Positions 9,821-19,160 of a DNA stretch of 64,000 nt are shown here, in pieces (positions within the stretch are counted from its first letter, which is position 1; each line of letters opens with the position of its first letter). The stretch lies in the NCBI GenBank assembly GCA_019671135.1, contig JAHRHY010000002.1, forward strand, positions 3,239,501-3,303,500, in the 5' to 3' direction. Source of the DNA: Linnemannia hyalina (lineage: Eukaryota > Mortierellomycota > Mortierellomycetes > Mortierellales > Mortierellaceae). The notes below the pieces were generated by a model. It did not search any database. It had not been told where the DNA came from and saw only the letters and a program-made list of their open reading frames with translations. The translations under genes and the position numbers were made by a program.

Positions 9821-12800
9821 ATGGACACCAGCAGCACATCCCTTTCTAAAGACGAGGCTGACCGATACAGAGACCCCGGACTACCCAAACGACCATCGAC
9901 AACTAGCCCCAGCGAAACGACAGCAACCATCGGATACCGTCGTTACAGCATGGGCGAAAGCGGGAACGGAAGTGGGAGTGATACTACAGCCTTGCAATCG
10001 AACCAACACATCAAGAGAACTAATAGCTTTGGCAAGAACAGACGATCCTCAGACTCTGGAAACCAACCAAAAGTATCAGGCTTCGACCCTGACCGTCTCT
10101 TGCAAGAAGAGAGCGAAGGAGACCACGACTTTAGCTATGACCCTCACCAAGACCGTGACTCGAACACGGTCCCACTAGTCCCCTACGTGCCCAAGAAAAA
10201 GCGTCACTCGGGCGAACACTCCAAACACAGATCAACACAGCCGCAACGACAAGGCGAATACGGTCGAATCTCGAACGATTCTTTCCATTCGGGCTACTCA
10301 CAGGACCACGGCGGGAGCGACGAGGATGAGGATGATCTGAACTTTGGCCAGGAGGAAGAAGGCGTCGGGATGATGACTGGAACCCGGTCAAACCGCAGCG
10401 GCATTGGCAACCACGGGCGCGACTATGAAGGGTCGGACGCCAAGCTTCCCGACCACGGTGGCAGTCTCTTTGACAGTTTCTTGAACATGGCCAACAGTAT
10501 TATTGGAGCAGGTACGATTGGTTCAATTGCACTTTGAGTTGTTTCATGGATCAAAGTATTAAATGGCATGTATCTATGGAAATGAAGACAGACAGAACAC
10601 GGAGGTCGAGATGCAAGGAGGGTTTGACAGAGAGCATGGGGCACTTTTGACAGACTGACTGACATATCGGCTCATCTGGCGCTTCTTCTCTCCATCAATC
10701 AAATAAATCTGAACAATAGGAATCATTGGTAAGAGAACACGGCGCCCCAGTCACCATTACGTATCGCGAGCCTTGTCCTGGAATGACATTTGAACGCACG
10801 GACGAGCGACTTATCGCTTCAACTCTTTTTTCTTTTTCACCCACTATCATTCCAACTACTCCTTCGGAAATCATATAGGGCTGCCATTCGCATTCCAGGA
10901 AGCTGGGTAGGTTTGCTATCATCGAAATGAATCTGGACGATCAAAGGAACCAACCAGTTCTAAGGTGTCCCAAATACTTGAATGTTGACTAACTCGTAGT
11001 CCTCTTGTCACTCGCCTTCAACTTCTAGTCTGGGAATGGGTATCATTTTACTTTGCGCCCTAACATGGATTGTCGGTAAGAATAACGCTACGGATCTTGG
11101 ACTCAATTTTGTTCCTGACGGCGCCATGCATGCATGCATGCATGCGTACAATTTCTCTTTGGCTCCTGCAATGAAGAAATTCATTCGTTTTTAAACACAT
11201 TTTGATTGTCCGATTTCAATAGACTGGACGGTCGGGTTGCTGGTCCACAGTGGAAAACTCTCTGGAAGAACGACCTACCAGGACCTCCTGGAGTTTTGCT
11301 TTGGCAAGACTGGCCTTATTATGATCTCCATCTTTCAGTTCATTTTCGCCTTTGGAGGTAACTTGCTCGAACACGCAGGACGGGGATGCATACATGGACG
11401 TCCATTTTCTGCAAGAATGATTCTACGTGGCAGGCATTAATCGATTATATCTTGGGCTCACTTCTTTTTCCCACGATAGCAATGTGTGCCTATACCGTCA
11501 TTGTCGGTGATACCCTGCCTCATGTACTCCAAGCGCTTGTTCCAGGAATCGAGGATTGGCCTGTTCTCGGATTTTTGGCCAGGCGTAGCTTTGTCATTAT
11601 CTTTTGCACCATTTTGATCTCTTTCCCCTTGTCGCTCTATCGGGATATCTCCAAACTGGCCAAGACGAGTGCGGTCGCTATGGTGGCGCTGGTCGTCATC
11701 ATTATTGCTGTCCTCATTGAGGGACCCCGGGCACCCATGGAGATGCGAGGAGACCCTGACGCAGTGTGGTCGTTTGCTCGCCCAGAGGTGTTCCAGTCCA
11801 TTGGAGTCATCAGTTTCGGTGAGTCCTTGGGTTTTGACGTAGTACTTCAGCTTGGTGGTGCGTCAGGTGGCAAGACTTTCAACTAATCACATATTTTGCT
11901 TCTGTTGTAATAGCATTCGTGTGTCACCACAACTCATTCTTGATCTTTGGATCACTGCAAAAGCCAACGGTATATATCGCCTCTTTTGCCATTTCCTTTC
12001 AGGGTTTCGGGATATGTCAACGAAGTTCTAACGCGTACTGTTCTTGCACTGGCTCAATTGGATCTAGATGAACCGAGTCAAATTGGTCACCCACATGAGC
12101 ATGATGGTCTCCCTTCTTGCTTGTCTCGTCTTGGCTCTCTCAGGATACCTCACCTTCTCGGACAAGACTCAAGGTTCGTATTATTGCACAGGATTGCTAT
12201 CGCGGAGCATGCGCTTGTGGACTAGGTCACTGTTGAATGTAGAGTCTAACCATGCCCAATATTGATTTCGAATAGGCAACATTCTGAACAATTTTCCTTC
12301 TGAAAACTTTGTTATCAACATTGCGCGTTTCTGCTTCGGAGTCAACATGTTTACCACCTTGCCTCTGGAAGCATTCGTCTGCCGTGAGGTTCGTCTCTCA
12401 TTTTGTCATTGACTCCGCCTTTGTTACACCATTTTCCCTGCTTCAGAAAACCGCGTACTGACATTGAACTCTCAACTTTCTTCTACTCAATCGTTCTAGG
12501 TCATTGAAACGTACTACTTCCCAGGAGCAGCCTTCTCGATGAAACGCCACACCATCATCACAACTGGCCTTGTCGGAGTAGCACTCGTCATCGCACTCCT
12601 GACCTGTGATCTCGGCTTCGTACTAGAAGTCACTGGCGGGTTCTCGGCAACAGCCCTGGCTTTCATCCTTCCACCGCTTTGTTATCTGAAATTAGCCTCA
12701 GGCCCTGTGTGGTCAACCAAAAAGATCCCTCACATTGCTTGTCTGGGATTTGGAATCGCCGTCATGATCCTGAGCACCTTCTTCTCGTTGCAGCATTTTA

Positions 12801-12838
12801 TGGCACCAAAGGATCTCAGCTCCCAGTGCTCTTTGTAA
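9821..12838 (+). CDS. Vacuolar-type amino-acid transporter (AVT/SLC38 family)
   Basis: Ten exons (9821-10511, 10720-10728, 10879-10906, 11029-11075, 11223-11357, 11480-11818, 11914-11969, 12068-12173, 12276-12388, 12500-12838) give about 620 residues. The first ~215 residues are Ser/Asp/Gly-rich and soluble. The transporter core begins at LFDSFLNMANSIIGAGIIGL, the characteristic unwound first helix of the amino-acid/auxin permease fold. It continues with helices such as MGIILLCALTWIV, MISIFQFIFAFGG, SFVIIFCTILISFPLSLYR and the final GFGIAVMILSTFF; about 11 membrane spans can be counted. The resemblance is to fungal Avt5/6/7-type exporters of acidic or neutral amino acids from the vacuole; substrate and membrane are inferred. 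Exon 2 is only 9 nt, yet it is needed to keep the IIGAGIIGLPFAF motif. Confidence 0.88.
10720..10728 (+). other. 9-nt microexon of the amino-acid transporter
   Basis: The sequence GAATCATTG is preceded by CAATAG and followed by GTAAGAG. With the flanking exons (phase 1 on both sides) it supplies the Gly-Ile-Ile part of the conserved first-helix motif. Skipping it keeps frame but deletes three residues of that motif. Confidence 0.8.
11125..11145. repeat. (CATG)5 microsatellite in transporter intron 4
   Basis: Five CATG units (self-complementary) lie inside intron 11076-11222. No function is apparent. Confidence 0.8.
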
Positions 12839-12905
12839 AATATTTCTTCCTTTTTCCCTCTGCCAACAATAGACTTGTAGCGTAGCATTCCTTTGTCTTT
12901 ATTAA

Positions 12906-12911
12906 AATAAA
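12906..12911 (+). terminator. Likely polyadenylation signal of the transporter
   Basis: AATAAA lies 68 nt after the transporter stop. It falls in the 101-nt space shared with the convergent METTL25-like gene, whose stop is at 12940-12942. Confidence 0.45.
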
Positions 12912-12939
12912 AAAATAAAAACACTTTGCGTCCCCACTA

Positions 12940-15549
12940 TCAATCCTTCAAGGCGACAAGGATCATATTCCTTGGACTCTCGACAACATCAAATCCAGCA
13001 ATCAACTGTACCGACGCCTTCTTCCCTCCTCCTCCCACTGCTGCCTTCTTCATATCCCCACCCTCCACACCATCATCAATAATATTCTCATACAAGAACG
13101 TTGCTCTATCAAGCAAAATCATTCCCTCAAACAATGGACCCAACATGGTCCTGAGAGCCCAAAGGATACCAATCCTATAAAGGTCGCGGTCCAAGAACTG
13201 GTCATAGGCCGCTTGGGCATCTTCGGGGGTGATTTTATCGGCGGGGAGACGTAGGCGGTTGACGGCAGTGGTGAGGTAGTGTGGGAACCCCTTCAGGCGA
13301 TGTTTTCCCATCCTGCCCAGCACTGGTGCGATCGCTGGTGGTCCTGGATACAGTCCTCTTTCAACCATTAATTTCTATTTTTGTGTGAAAAGATGTGGAA
13401 AGTGAGCGATCTCGCTCTTTGTAGAGAAAAACATTGATAGGATGGGAGGAGGGGGGAGGGGGGGAAGCTATGTGCAGGAGGAGTTTTCTTACATGGAGGA
13501 GAGCACGGAAATAATGACCGTGAATGGCGTCCTCGGTTTCCTTCTGGTACTCGAGCCACCGTTCGGGTGACTGGCAAGCAATCATTTTGGCGTGTTCGCC
13601 CAGATGGCACTTGTGATGGTTAAAAGCTGCACTCAACGGGAATCCATGCGATCCTGTTATTTGTTTTCCAGTAAGACACATGCACGGGATATCTTAGTAT
13701 TCAGGGCACACAGGAAAAATGCAATCCAAGTAAAACAGAGGAAGGAAAAGAGAGAGAAAACATGCTTACCGTCAGAGATGGCAATGTTGCCAGCTTTATC
13801 ATACCGCTCTGTGATCCAATGATAACAACACCCAACGCTGAACAGACAGGTCGCTGAGCTCTCGAGGTACAGCTTGATCATATTGCTGGTCAGATCGCCG
13901 CATGCATGGAGACCGCATAGCGTCCACCGACCCTCGACATCCTCGTCCGGACACTCTTGAACAGCCGCCTCGCCGCCATTGATGTGTTCGGCCGCAGTCG
14001 CATCCTGGTGTGGTTGTGGTTTTGGTTTCCGTGGGAAATGCTCCTTGAGGAGTGTGGGCAAAGTGGCGGCGGTGATGTGGTGGGTGATATGTTGCAATTG
14101 GAAGTTGCTCCCGGGCGTCGCCGCAAGGCTGGGGTCGTTTGCGGCAGTAGTCGTAGGTTTAGCGGCACCGTCCCTATTGCAGTCTGGTGCTCTGTTCATG
14201 GCACTTGTCGTTGTAGCTGGCGAACCGCATCCTGTGAGTCCTGAGCTGGGTATAATAATCTCGGCTGTCGCCGTCTTGTCCTTCTTGACCTTGGGTTTCT
14301 TGGTCCTGCTAGATCTCTTGCAAAGGCCTGTGCTCCCGCTGGATCCTGTCGGGCTGCTGCTCCTTGACCTCATGCCCGCCGTCCTCGACTTTGGACATAC
14401 CTCAGTTGTTGCTGTTGAAGCGTCCAGAGTAGGTGTTACTGCTGATGCTGTTGTTTCTGTTGCTGCTGTTGCTGTTGTGGTTTGCGCCGGTGCTGCGGGT
14501 TCAATTCCCGCAACTGCCTCTGTTCCTGTCTCAGTTTCAGCTGGCATTCCTGCGGCTGTAGCAGAAGCGGCAGCATCCGTCGTTGCCGACCGACGGTTTT
14601 GCTGCTTCGTCGTCGGTCGACTATTCCTGCCTTTCCCACTGGAATTCTTGAGTTTCGACTTGTTGACAAACAGCTTCTCAGTCCGCTTCTGAGTCGTCTG
14701 AGCACCACATGTCTGAATCGTGTTGGAATCGACACCCAGAACACAGAGCTGATGTTGGAAAGCCAAGACTCGACTGAGATACCCCTGTCCTGCACCGAGG
14801 TCGATCACTGATCCGATGGAGTGTTCCTTTGCAGTCGAGGCCATCAGTCCACTCAGAATCTCGACTTCGTGCAGTTTCTTGGGCGACATGCCGGGGATTA
14901 GGTGGATGTCCAGTGTATCCTTGAACTTTGCGTCTATAAGAATTGTGAGAGGAGAGATTGGAGGATATTGTTAGGGTGGATGGGGGGGGGGGGGGGGGGG
15001 TGAAAGGCAAATTGACAGTGGTTCTTTGCTTGTCAATTGAAATGACTGGAAAAAAAAAAGGTATGGCACTCTCCAGAGAGAAAACTTACAATCCGGATCC
15101 AGGGTCCGGTTAATCGAAAGGGCCTTAACCATCTTCACAAAATCCTTCAACGACTCTGGCCAGTCCTGGATGCCGCTACCATCAAACGCCAATGGATCCC
15201 CCAAAGTTCCTGCGGCAGGTTCCTTGAAATCCCTCAAATGTCCCAAACTGACAAGGCGCATCAGATCCAACGAGCTCAGTTTCCCCTGTGGGCACTCAAA
15301 GGCTTCCCGCCAACTCTGAGGCATCCGGGTCTCCCAGGAGTTTGTGGTAAAGTAGTCGACAATCATTAGATCTGTGACAGGCTCGCAGCCGGAGAGGAAG
15401 GATTTGAGGCAGACGAGATATTCTTCCATGGTTGAGAATCCTGAAGGCAGAAACGCTTTCAGTCCGTCGTCCTTGGTAAAGGTGTTGGGAGTGGAGGAGG
15501 AAGTGGGCGGGTGTGCAGGTAGCCTGCAGGTCTCCATGATGCGATCCAT
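12940..15549 (-). CDS. METTL25-like methyltransferase-fold protein
   Basis: Exons 15549-15090, 14933-13770, 13653-13493 and 13374-12940 give about 739 residues. The start at MDRIMETC is chosen because conserved-looking sequence begins soon after. Seen: GMSPKKLHEVE (169-179), the SAM-binding motif VIDLGAGQGYLSRVLAF (around 198-211), LGVDSN, then much later CGLHACGDLTSN (about 493-504), SVGCCYHWITE, and GFPLSAAF after the third exon join. This combination is typical of METTL25/RRNAD1-type proteins. Human METTL25 has been linked to methylation of a histidine in a mitochondrial complex, but the substrate here is unknown. The core is interrupted by about 215 residues of Ala/Thr/Ser-rich low complexity (about 235-450). 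Confidence 0.8.
14982..15000. repeat. G19 homopolymer in METTL25-like intron 1
   Basis: A run of 19 G on the plus strand (C19 in the transcript) lies in the intron between 15089 and 14934. Its length is a likely sequencing or polymorphism hotspot. Confidence 0.85.
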
Positions 15550-15800
15550 GCTTTGATCAAGTGTTACGGATGGGACAAAAGTGTGGTGCGATACAAAGTG
15601 AATGTGGAATGTGAAAAGAAAGAAAGAAGTGAAAGAGGTAAAAAAAACCGTTGTGAATCTCCACAAGACAGGAAAACATAAAAAAGGTTTTTTCAAAGTC
15701 CTGGCGTCCGCCGTCCCCGTGGCTTTCACACACACAAACCCACTGACCGAAAAAGTCCCACGGACGCAAAAAGGAAGAGAAAGGGGAGGCAAAAGATTAA

Positions 15801-15871
15801 TGCGTGGTCCGGGAATCGAACCCGGGTCTACCGCGTGGCAGGCGGTAATTATACCACTAAACCAACCACGC
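15801..15871 (-). tRNA. tRNA-Gly (anticodon GCC)
   Basis: Read on the minus strand, the 71 nt fold as a cloverleaf. The acceptor GCGTGGT pairs with ACCACGC, with discriminator A (15801). The A box is GGTTTAGTGGT, the anticodon stem is CCGCC...GGCGG-like with TGCCACG in the loop (anticodon GCC), and the T arm is CCCGGGTTCGATTCCCGG. The sequence needs no intron. A T4 Pol III terminator follows (plus-strand AAAA at 15791-15794). A second identical copy lies at 29291-29361. Confidence 0.96.
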
Positions 15872-16275
15872 CTTATTGCTTGAAAGTGCGGAATTTCTGA
15901 CCGTTAGGTTCTTGCGCAGTGTCTTTAACCTCTGTAAGATGAAACCGCCGGTGGTCGATAATTGGCCGTTTTCGCCCGGATTAAACTGTGGATAAACTGG
16001 TGGATGGCGCACTGAAGAGCTTTGTATGTAACACCTTTGTATGGTTTGTACGAGAAATAAAATTGTGTAGGAAAAAATTGCTTAGAAAAACCCCCCCTCC
16101 CCCGCTACTTTGGTTGTCGTTTAGACAATCAAATGTTGTCAAACAGCGACACAGTCAAGGACAAAGTGTGGATAGCATTAGTGTTTATTTATTCATTATT
16201 ATGGGTATAGGGTATATGTCGCTCAGATGCCAGCGTGTTTGCCGTCCTTGTGTTCTTCTCTTTTTTGTTCAATGT
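15872..16275. other. Intergenic region between tRNA-Gly and the secreted protein gene
   Basis: I see no gene in this 404-nt stretch. A C-rich run (CCCCCCCTCCCCC, near 16091) and an A/T-rich segment up to the stop of the next gene are present. It should contain the 3' end of that gene and the tRNA upstream flank. Confidence 0.4.
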
Positions 16276-17220
16276 CTAGTTCTTGACATCAGCCTGGACG
16301 TTGACGTTGAAGTCGGCGATCAAGTTGAGAACACCACCCAAGAGGGTCTCGCGGTTCTCGGTACAGGCAGTGGGAACCTCCTGTTGGTAGAAATGATCGA
16401 GACGGGGGGCCAACTCGCTTTCAAGGCTGACACGGAGGGAGAGGACGTTCTTGGCATCGTTCGAGTCCCTGCATCCAGTCTTGCACACAAACTTAGAATC
16501 GACACTAGCGGCAACATCGATACCGGCCTGAGCACCGGTGGGTGCGGGAGAAGGGGCCTCAGCAGGAGCGGGAGCAGGAGCAGGAACCTCAGCTGGTGCG
16601 GGAGCAGGAGCGGGGACCTCGGCTGGTGCTGGTGCAGGCGCTGGGGCCTCAGCAGGGGCAGGGACGATCTCGGTGTTGGTCATCTTCTCGGTGCAGTCCT
16701 TAGACAAGAGCTCAGCGTTAATGTTTGCCTGGATACGCTCCAATACCAACTGAGTAATCTTGATATCCAACTCGGCCATATTCTTCTCAATCTCCTCCTT
16801 CTTGGACCAGGCAACATCAAGGTTGGCATCAGAGGTGACGGTGGCCATGATAGCGGGGGCAAGAACCTCAGGCGAGCAAGCCTTCTTGGCCTCATCGATC
16901 TTTAACTGAACAGCGACGTTGAGAGCAGCCTTCTCTTGGGGGAGATCCTGGGCGCCAGAGGTGACCTTGGCGGTCTGGATCTCGGCCATGAGGTTGTCGA
17001 GACGAGTATGGGCGATAGTCGAATAGTGATCGGCAGAGGCCTTGACGATAATGTTGAGAGCGAGACCGTCGTTGTGGGTGCAGTCGCTACAGCGCTTAAC
17101 AATCGCATGAGAGGCAGTGGCGGTGCCTTGGAGGATGTCGACGCTGTTGGCGAGGGGGGCGGCAGATGCGACGGCAGCAAGAGCAGCAGAGATCAAAAGG
17201 GTGGCGGCGGTGAACTTCAT
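16276..17220 (-). CDS. Secreted protein with Pro/Ala linker, unknown function
   Basis: This single-exon gene encodes 314 residues. It starts with a clear signal peptide (MKFTAATLLISAALAAVASA, cleavage near residue 20). A Lys-Arg site (about 42-43) just before a CSDC pair could be cut by a Kex2-type protease. An alpha-helical, Ala/Glu/Lys-rich domain follows to about residue 185. Then comes a linker of repeated PAPAPAPAEV/AEA units (about 190-235) and a second helical domain with paired cysteines (KFVCKTGCR). I do not recognise the family. Two similar-sized cysteine-bearing helical halves joined by a rigid Pro/Ala spacer suggest an extracellular or wall-associated protein, by inference only. 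The leader upstream (17221-17340) carries TATTTAT-like A/T-rich sequence. Confidence 0.85.
   Translation of the reverse strand: MKFTAATLLISAALAAVASAAPLANSVDILQGTATASHAIVKRCSDCTHNDGLALNIIVKASADHYSTIAHTRLDNLMAEIQTAKVTSGAQDLPQEKAALNVAVQLKIDEAKKACSPEVLAPAIMATVTSDANLDVAWSKKEEIEKNMAELDIKITQLVLERIQANINAELLSKDCTEKMTNTEIVPAPAEAPAPAPAPAEVPAPAPAPAEVPAPAPAPAEAPSPAPTGAQAGIDVAASVDSKFVCKTGCRDSNDAKNVLSLRVSLESELAPRLDHFYQQEVPTACTENRETLLGGVLNLIADFNVNVQADVKN
16545..16665 (-). repeat. Coding tandem repeat for the Pro/Ala linker
   Basis: About three to four imperfect 30-nt units encode ten-residue PAPAPAPAEV-like repeats. Copies differ mainly by third-base changes, which points to local duplication of a coding unit. 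Confidence 0.8.
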
Positions 17221-19160
17221 TGTTGGTTAGGTTGGGTTGGGTATATCAGTGGTGGTAGTGAGTACTGGGTCTGTGTTTACTGGAGGGCAGAGAGGAGTAG
17301 TAGAGCTGGATGGTTGTTTGGATAAAGAAGAAACAAAAGGTGAACAGATGGTTGCTTATTTATGGAGATTTTCGATGGTCATCGAAAAAAAATGTCACCA
17401 GGTTGGTTGTGCGTATCTGGAGTTAGATAGGTCTTCTTGGAGTGCTGGTTGACACAAAGAGTGAGGGTACAAACGACGAATAGAGAATATAGTAGATCGA
17501 GTCAGAAGGTGGAATGGGTTCTTTCAGGAAACGAGAACAAAAAACTCAAAAAAGAAACCAAATAACGAGGGCGGTGTCGACAAGAGCGATCGGTGGATCA
17601 GTTACCGGATAGTAAGAGGCGGTTGTTTGATACATCACGGCTGCGGTTACCAGGCAAGAGCATTACCGTCACTTCTCTCTGTCTGTCTGTCCCTTTAGGG
17701 TGCAACTTAAAGCAGGAGTCATATTCTATGTTCCTCCTGCCACGAAATAAAAAGAATGGAAGAGAATCGTGGCGACACTCAGTCATCCTTACCCGTCGAT
17801 TCCTCATTCCCCATGCACCCATCGAATAAAACATCGATCCGCAGGAACCTGGCACAGCCATAGAAATAAAACAATGATGATAGATTTCACTGATCATGTT
17901 CTTCTGATTGGTCCGTGGCACGCACGCATCCTTTGGAACCAAGACGCGTCTTTGGCGATCTCTTACCTCTGTCAAAACAAAAGACGGAGAGACTAGGCTA
18001 TCGTTCTTCGTCTCCTTTCTCTCCCACTCCTCTTTCTCTGTCTACTTTGCATGGTTGCTCCATTTCGGAATCAAGAAAAATCCTTTTCGTGCTCTCTTTT
18101 TTTTCCCTCCCCCTTTCGCTCTGCTTCTTTTGCTCCTGTTATTTTCTTCCTCCCATACCTTTTCGATTCAGTCAAGACTCCCTTTTCGTCATTTCTTTCT
18201 TTTTCCTGACGGAGGTGAAGAAGAGTCTCTCCTGAATTTTTTTTCTTCTAAGGATCTACGCCTAAACTGATGTCAGCTCTCCTGTTAAAAACCGGATCTG
18301 AGCACTCGCTATCCTACTTGGAGGAGGATGGAGCGCCATAACTTTTTTCTACAAAAAGAGAGTTCCCGAAGGTTGGCAAAGTAATCAGCAGATGGGAAAG
18401 GTTTTGTCAGGCGATCAAACAGAGCCCGGCATTGGGTTCTACTTCTACACATCCATATCCCTTTTGAACGAAAGACTACGCTACCGAAAGTACCGAAAAG
18501 CCTTCGTTTTCCTTATTCAGCTTTTTAGCGAATACGGCGTTTGCGACTGCTGTACGCCGCAAGGTCAAAGACAAAAGGAAACGAAATCCAGGGGTACATT
18601 TTTGTTGCGCTTGTGAGAACTGAGCATTTTTTCTTACTCTGCTCTTGATTCTTAATTACGCCGACTGACTGACTGACTGACTGACTGAACAACTATCCCG
18701 CCCACTCTTTTTTTGTGCAAGGCAGACTCTGACAATACACAAGAGAGGGGCACGGCCATTTATTTTGTCTCTAAGCAATGTGTGTGGCATGTGCGATTGC
18801 TTTGTTTGTGGGTGGCGAAATGGAGAGCGAGCACCTGTCCACAAACGCCGATTCCGGATTCACTTTTCTTCTTCGACCCTTTAGTCGCTTCTGCCTCTTT
18901 CTTCTTTTCTTTCGGTTTTCCCTTTATTCCTTTTACCCTTCCTTCTATTCCTCTTCTTCTTCTTTCTTCTTCCATTTCCTCAGTTCCCAGTTCTCCACAG
19001 AATCCCTTTGCCAACACACACTTTCACACTCACTCTCTCACTCAGAACCATACTTTTTTTCTAGTTCACCCTGGTCCCTTCGCCATCATTCCAATCTCCA
19101 AAACAAACAGTACCAAGCCCAATCCCATACCCTTCATCTTCGATACTAAACAACAAACAA
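17221..19160. other. Long intergenic region between divergent secreted-protein genes
   Basis: In 1.94 kb I find no convincing gene on either strand; open frames present have no start context, family features or splice structure. It serves as the upstream region of both flanking divergent genes. It contains a GACT tandem repeat (18663-18688) and a long C/T-rich plus-strand segment from about 18880 to 19010. That segment is followed by an A/C-rich leader ending at the ATG at 19161. Confidence 0.45.
18663..18688. repeat. (GACT)6.5 microsatellite
   Basis: A 26-nt perfect tetranucleotide repeat lies in the intergenic space, about 470 nt upstream of the secreted acidic protein gene. Confidence 0.9.

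Noticed and set aside
14494..14512. GCGGGTTCAATTCCCGC looks like a tRNA T arm on the plus strand
   Set aside because: No matching acceptor stem, A box or anticodon stem is present upstream; it lies inside coding sequence of the METTL25-like gene.
13979..14692. 237-codon plus-strand open frame opposite the METTL25-like gene
   Set aside because: It is Val/Ala/Ser-rich because it is antisense to Ala/Thr-rich coding sequence; the minus strand has true methyltransferase motifs and splice signals.
17221..19160. Search for a small RNA or hidden spliced gene in this long gap
   Set aside because: No tRNA, snoRNA-type boxes or phase-consistent exons were recognised by eye; small lineage-specific genes cannot be excluded.
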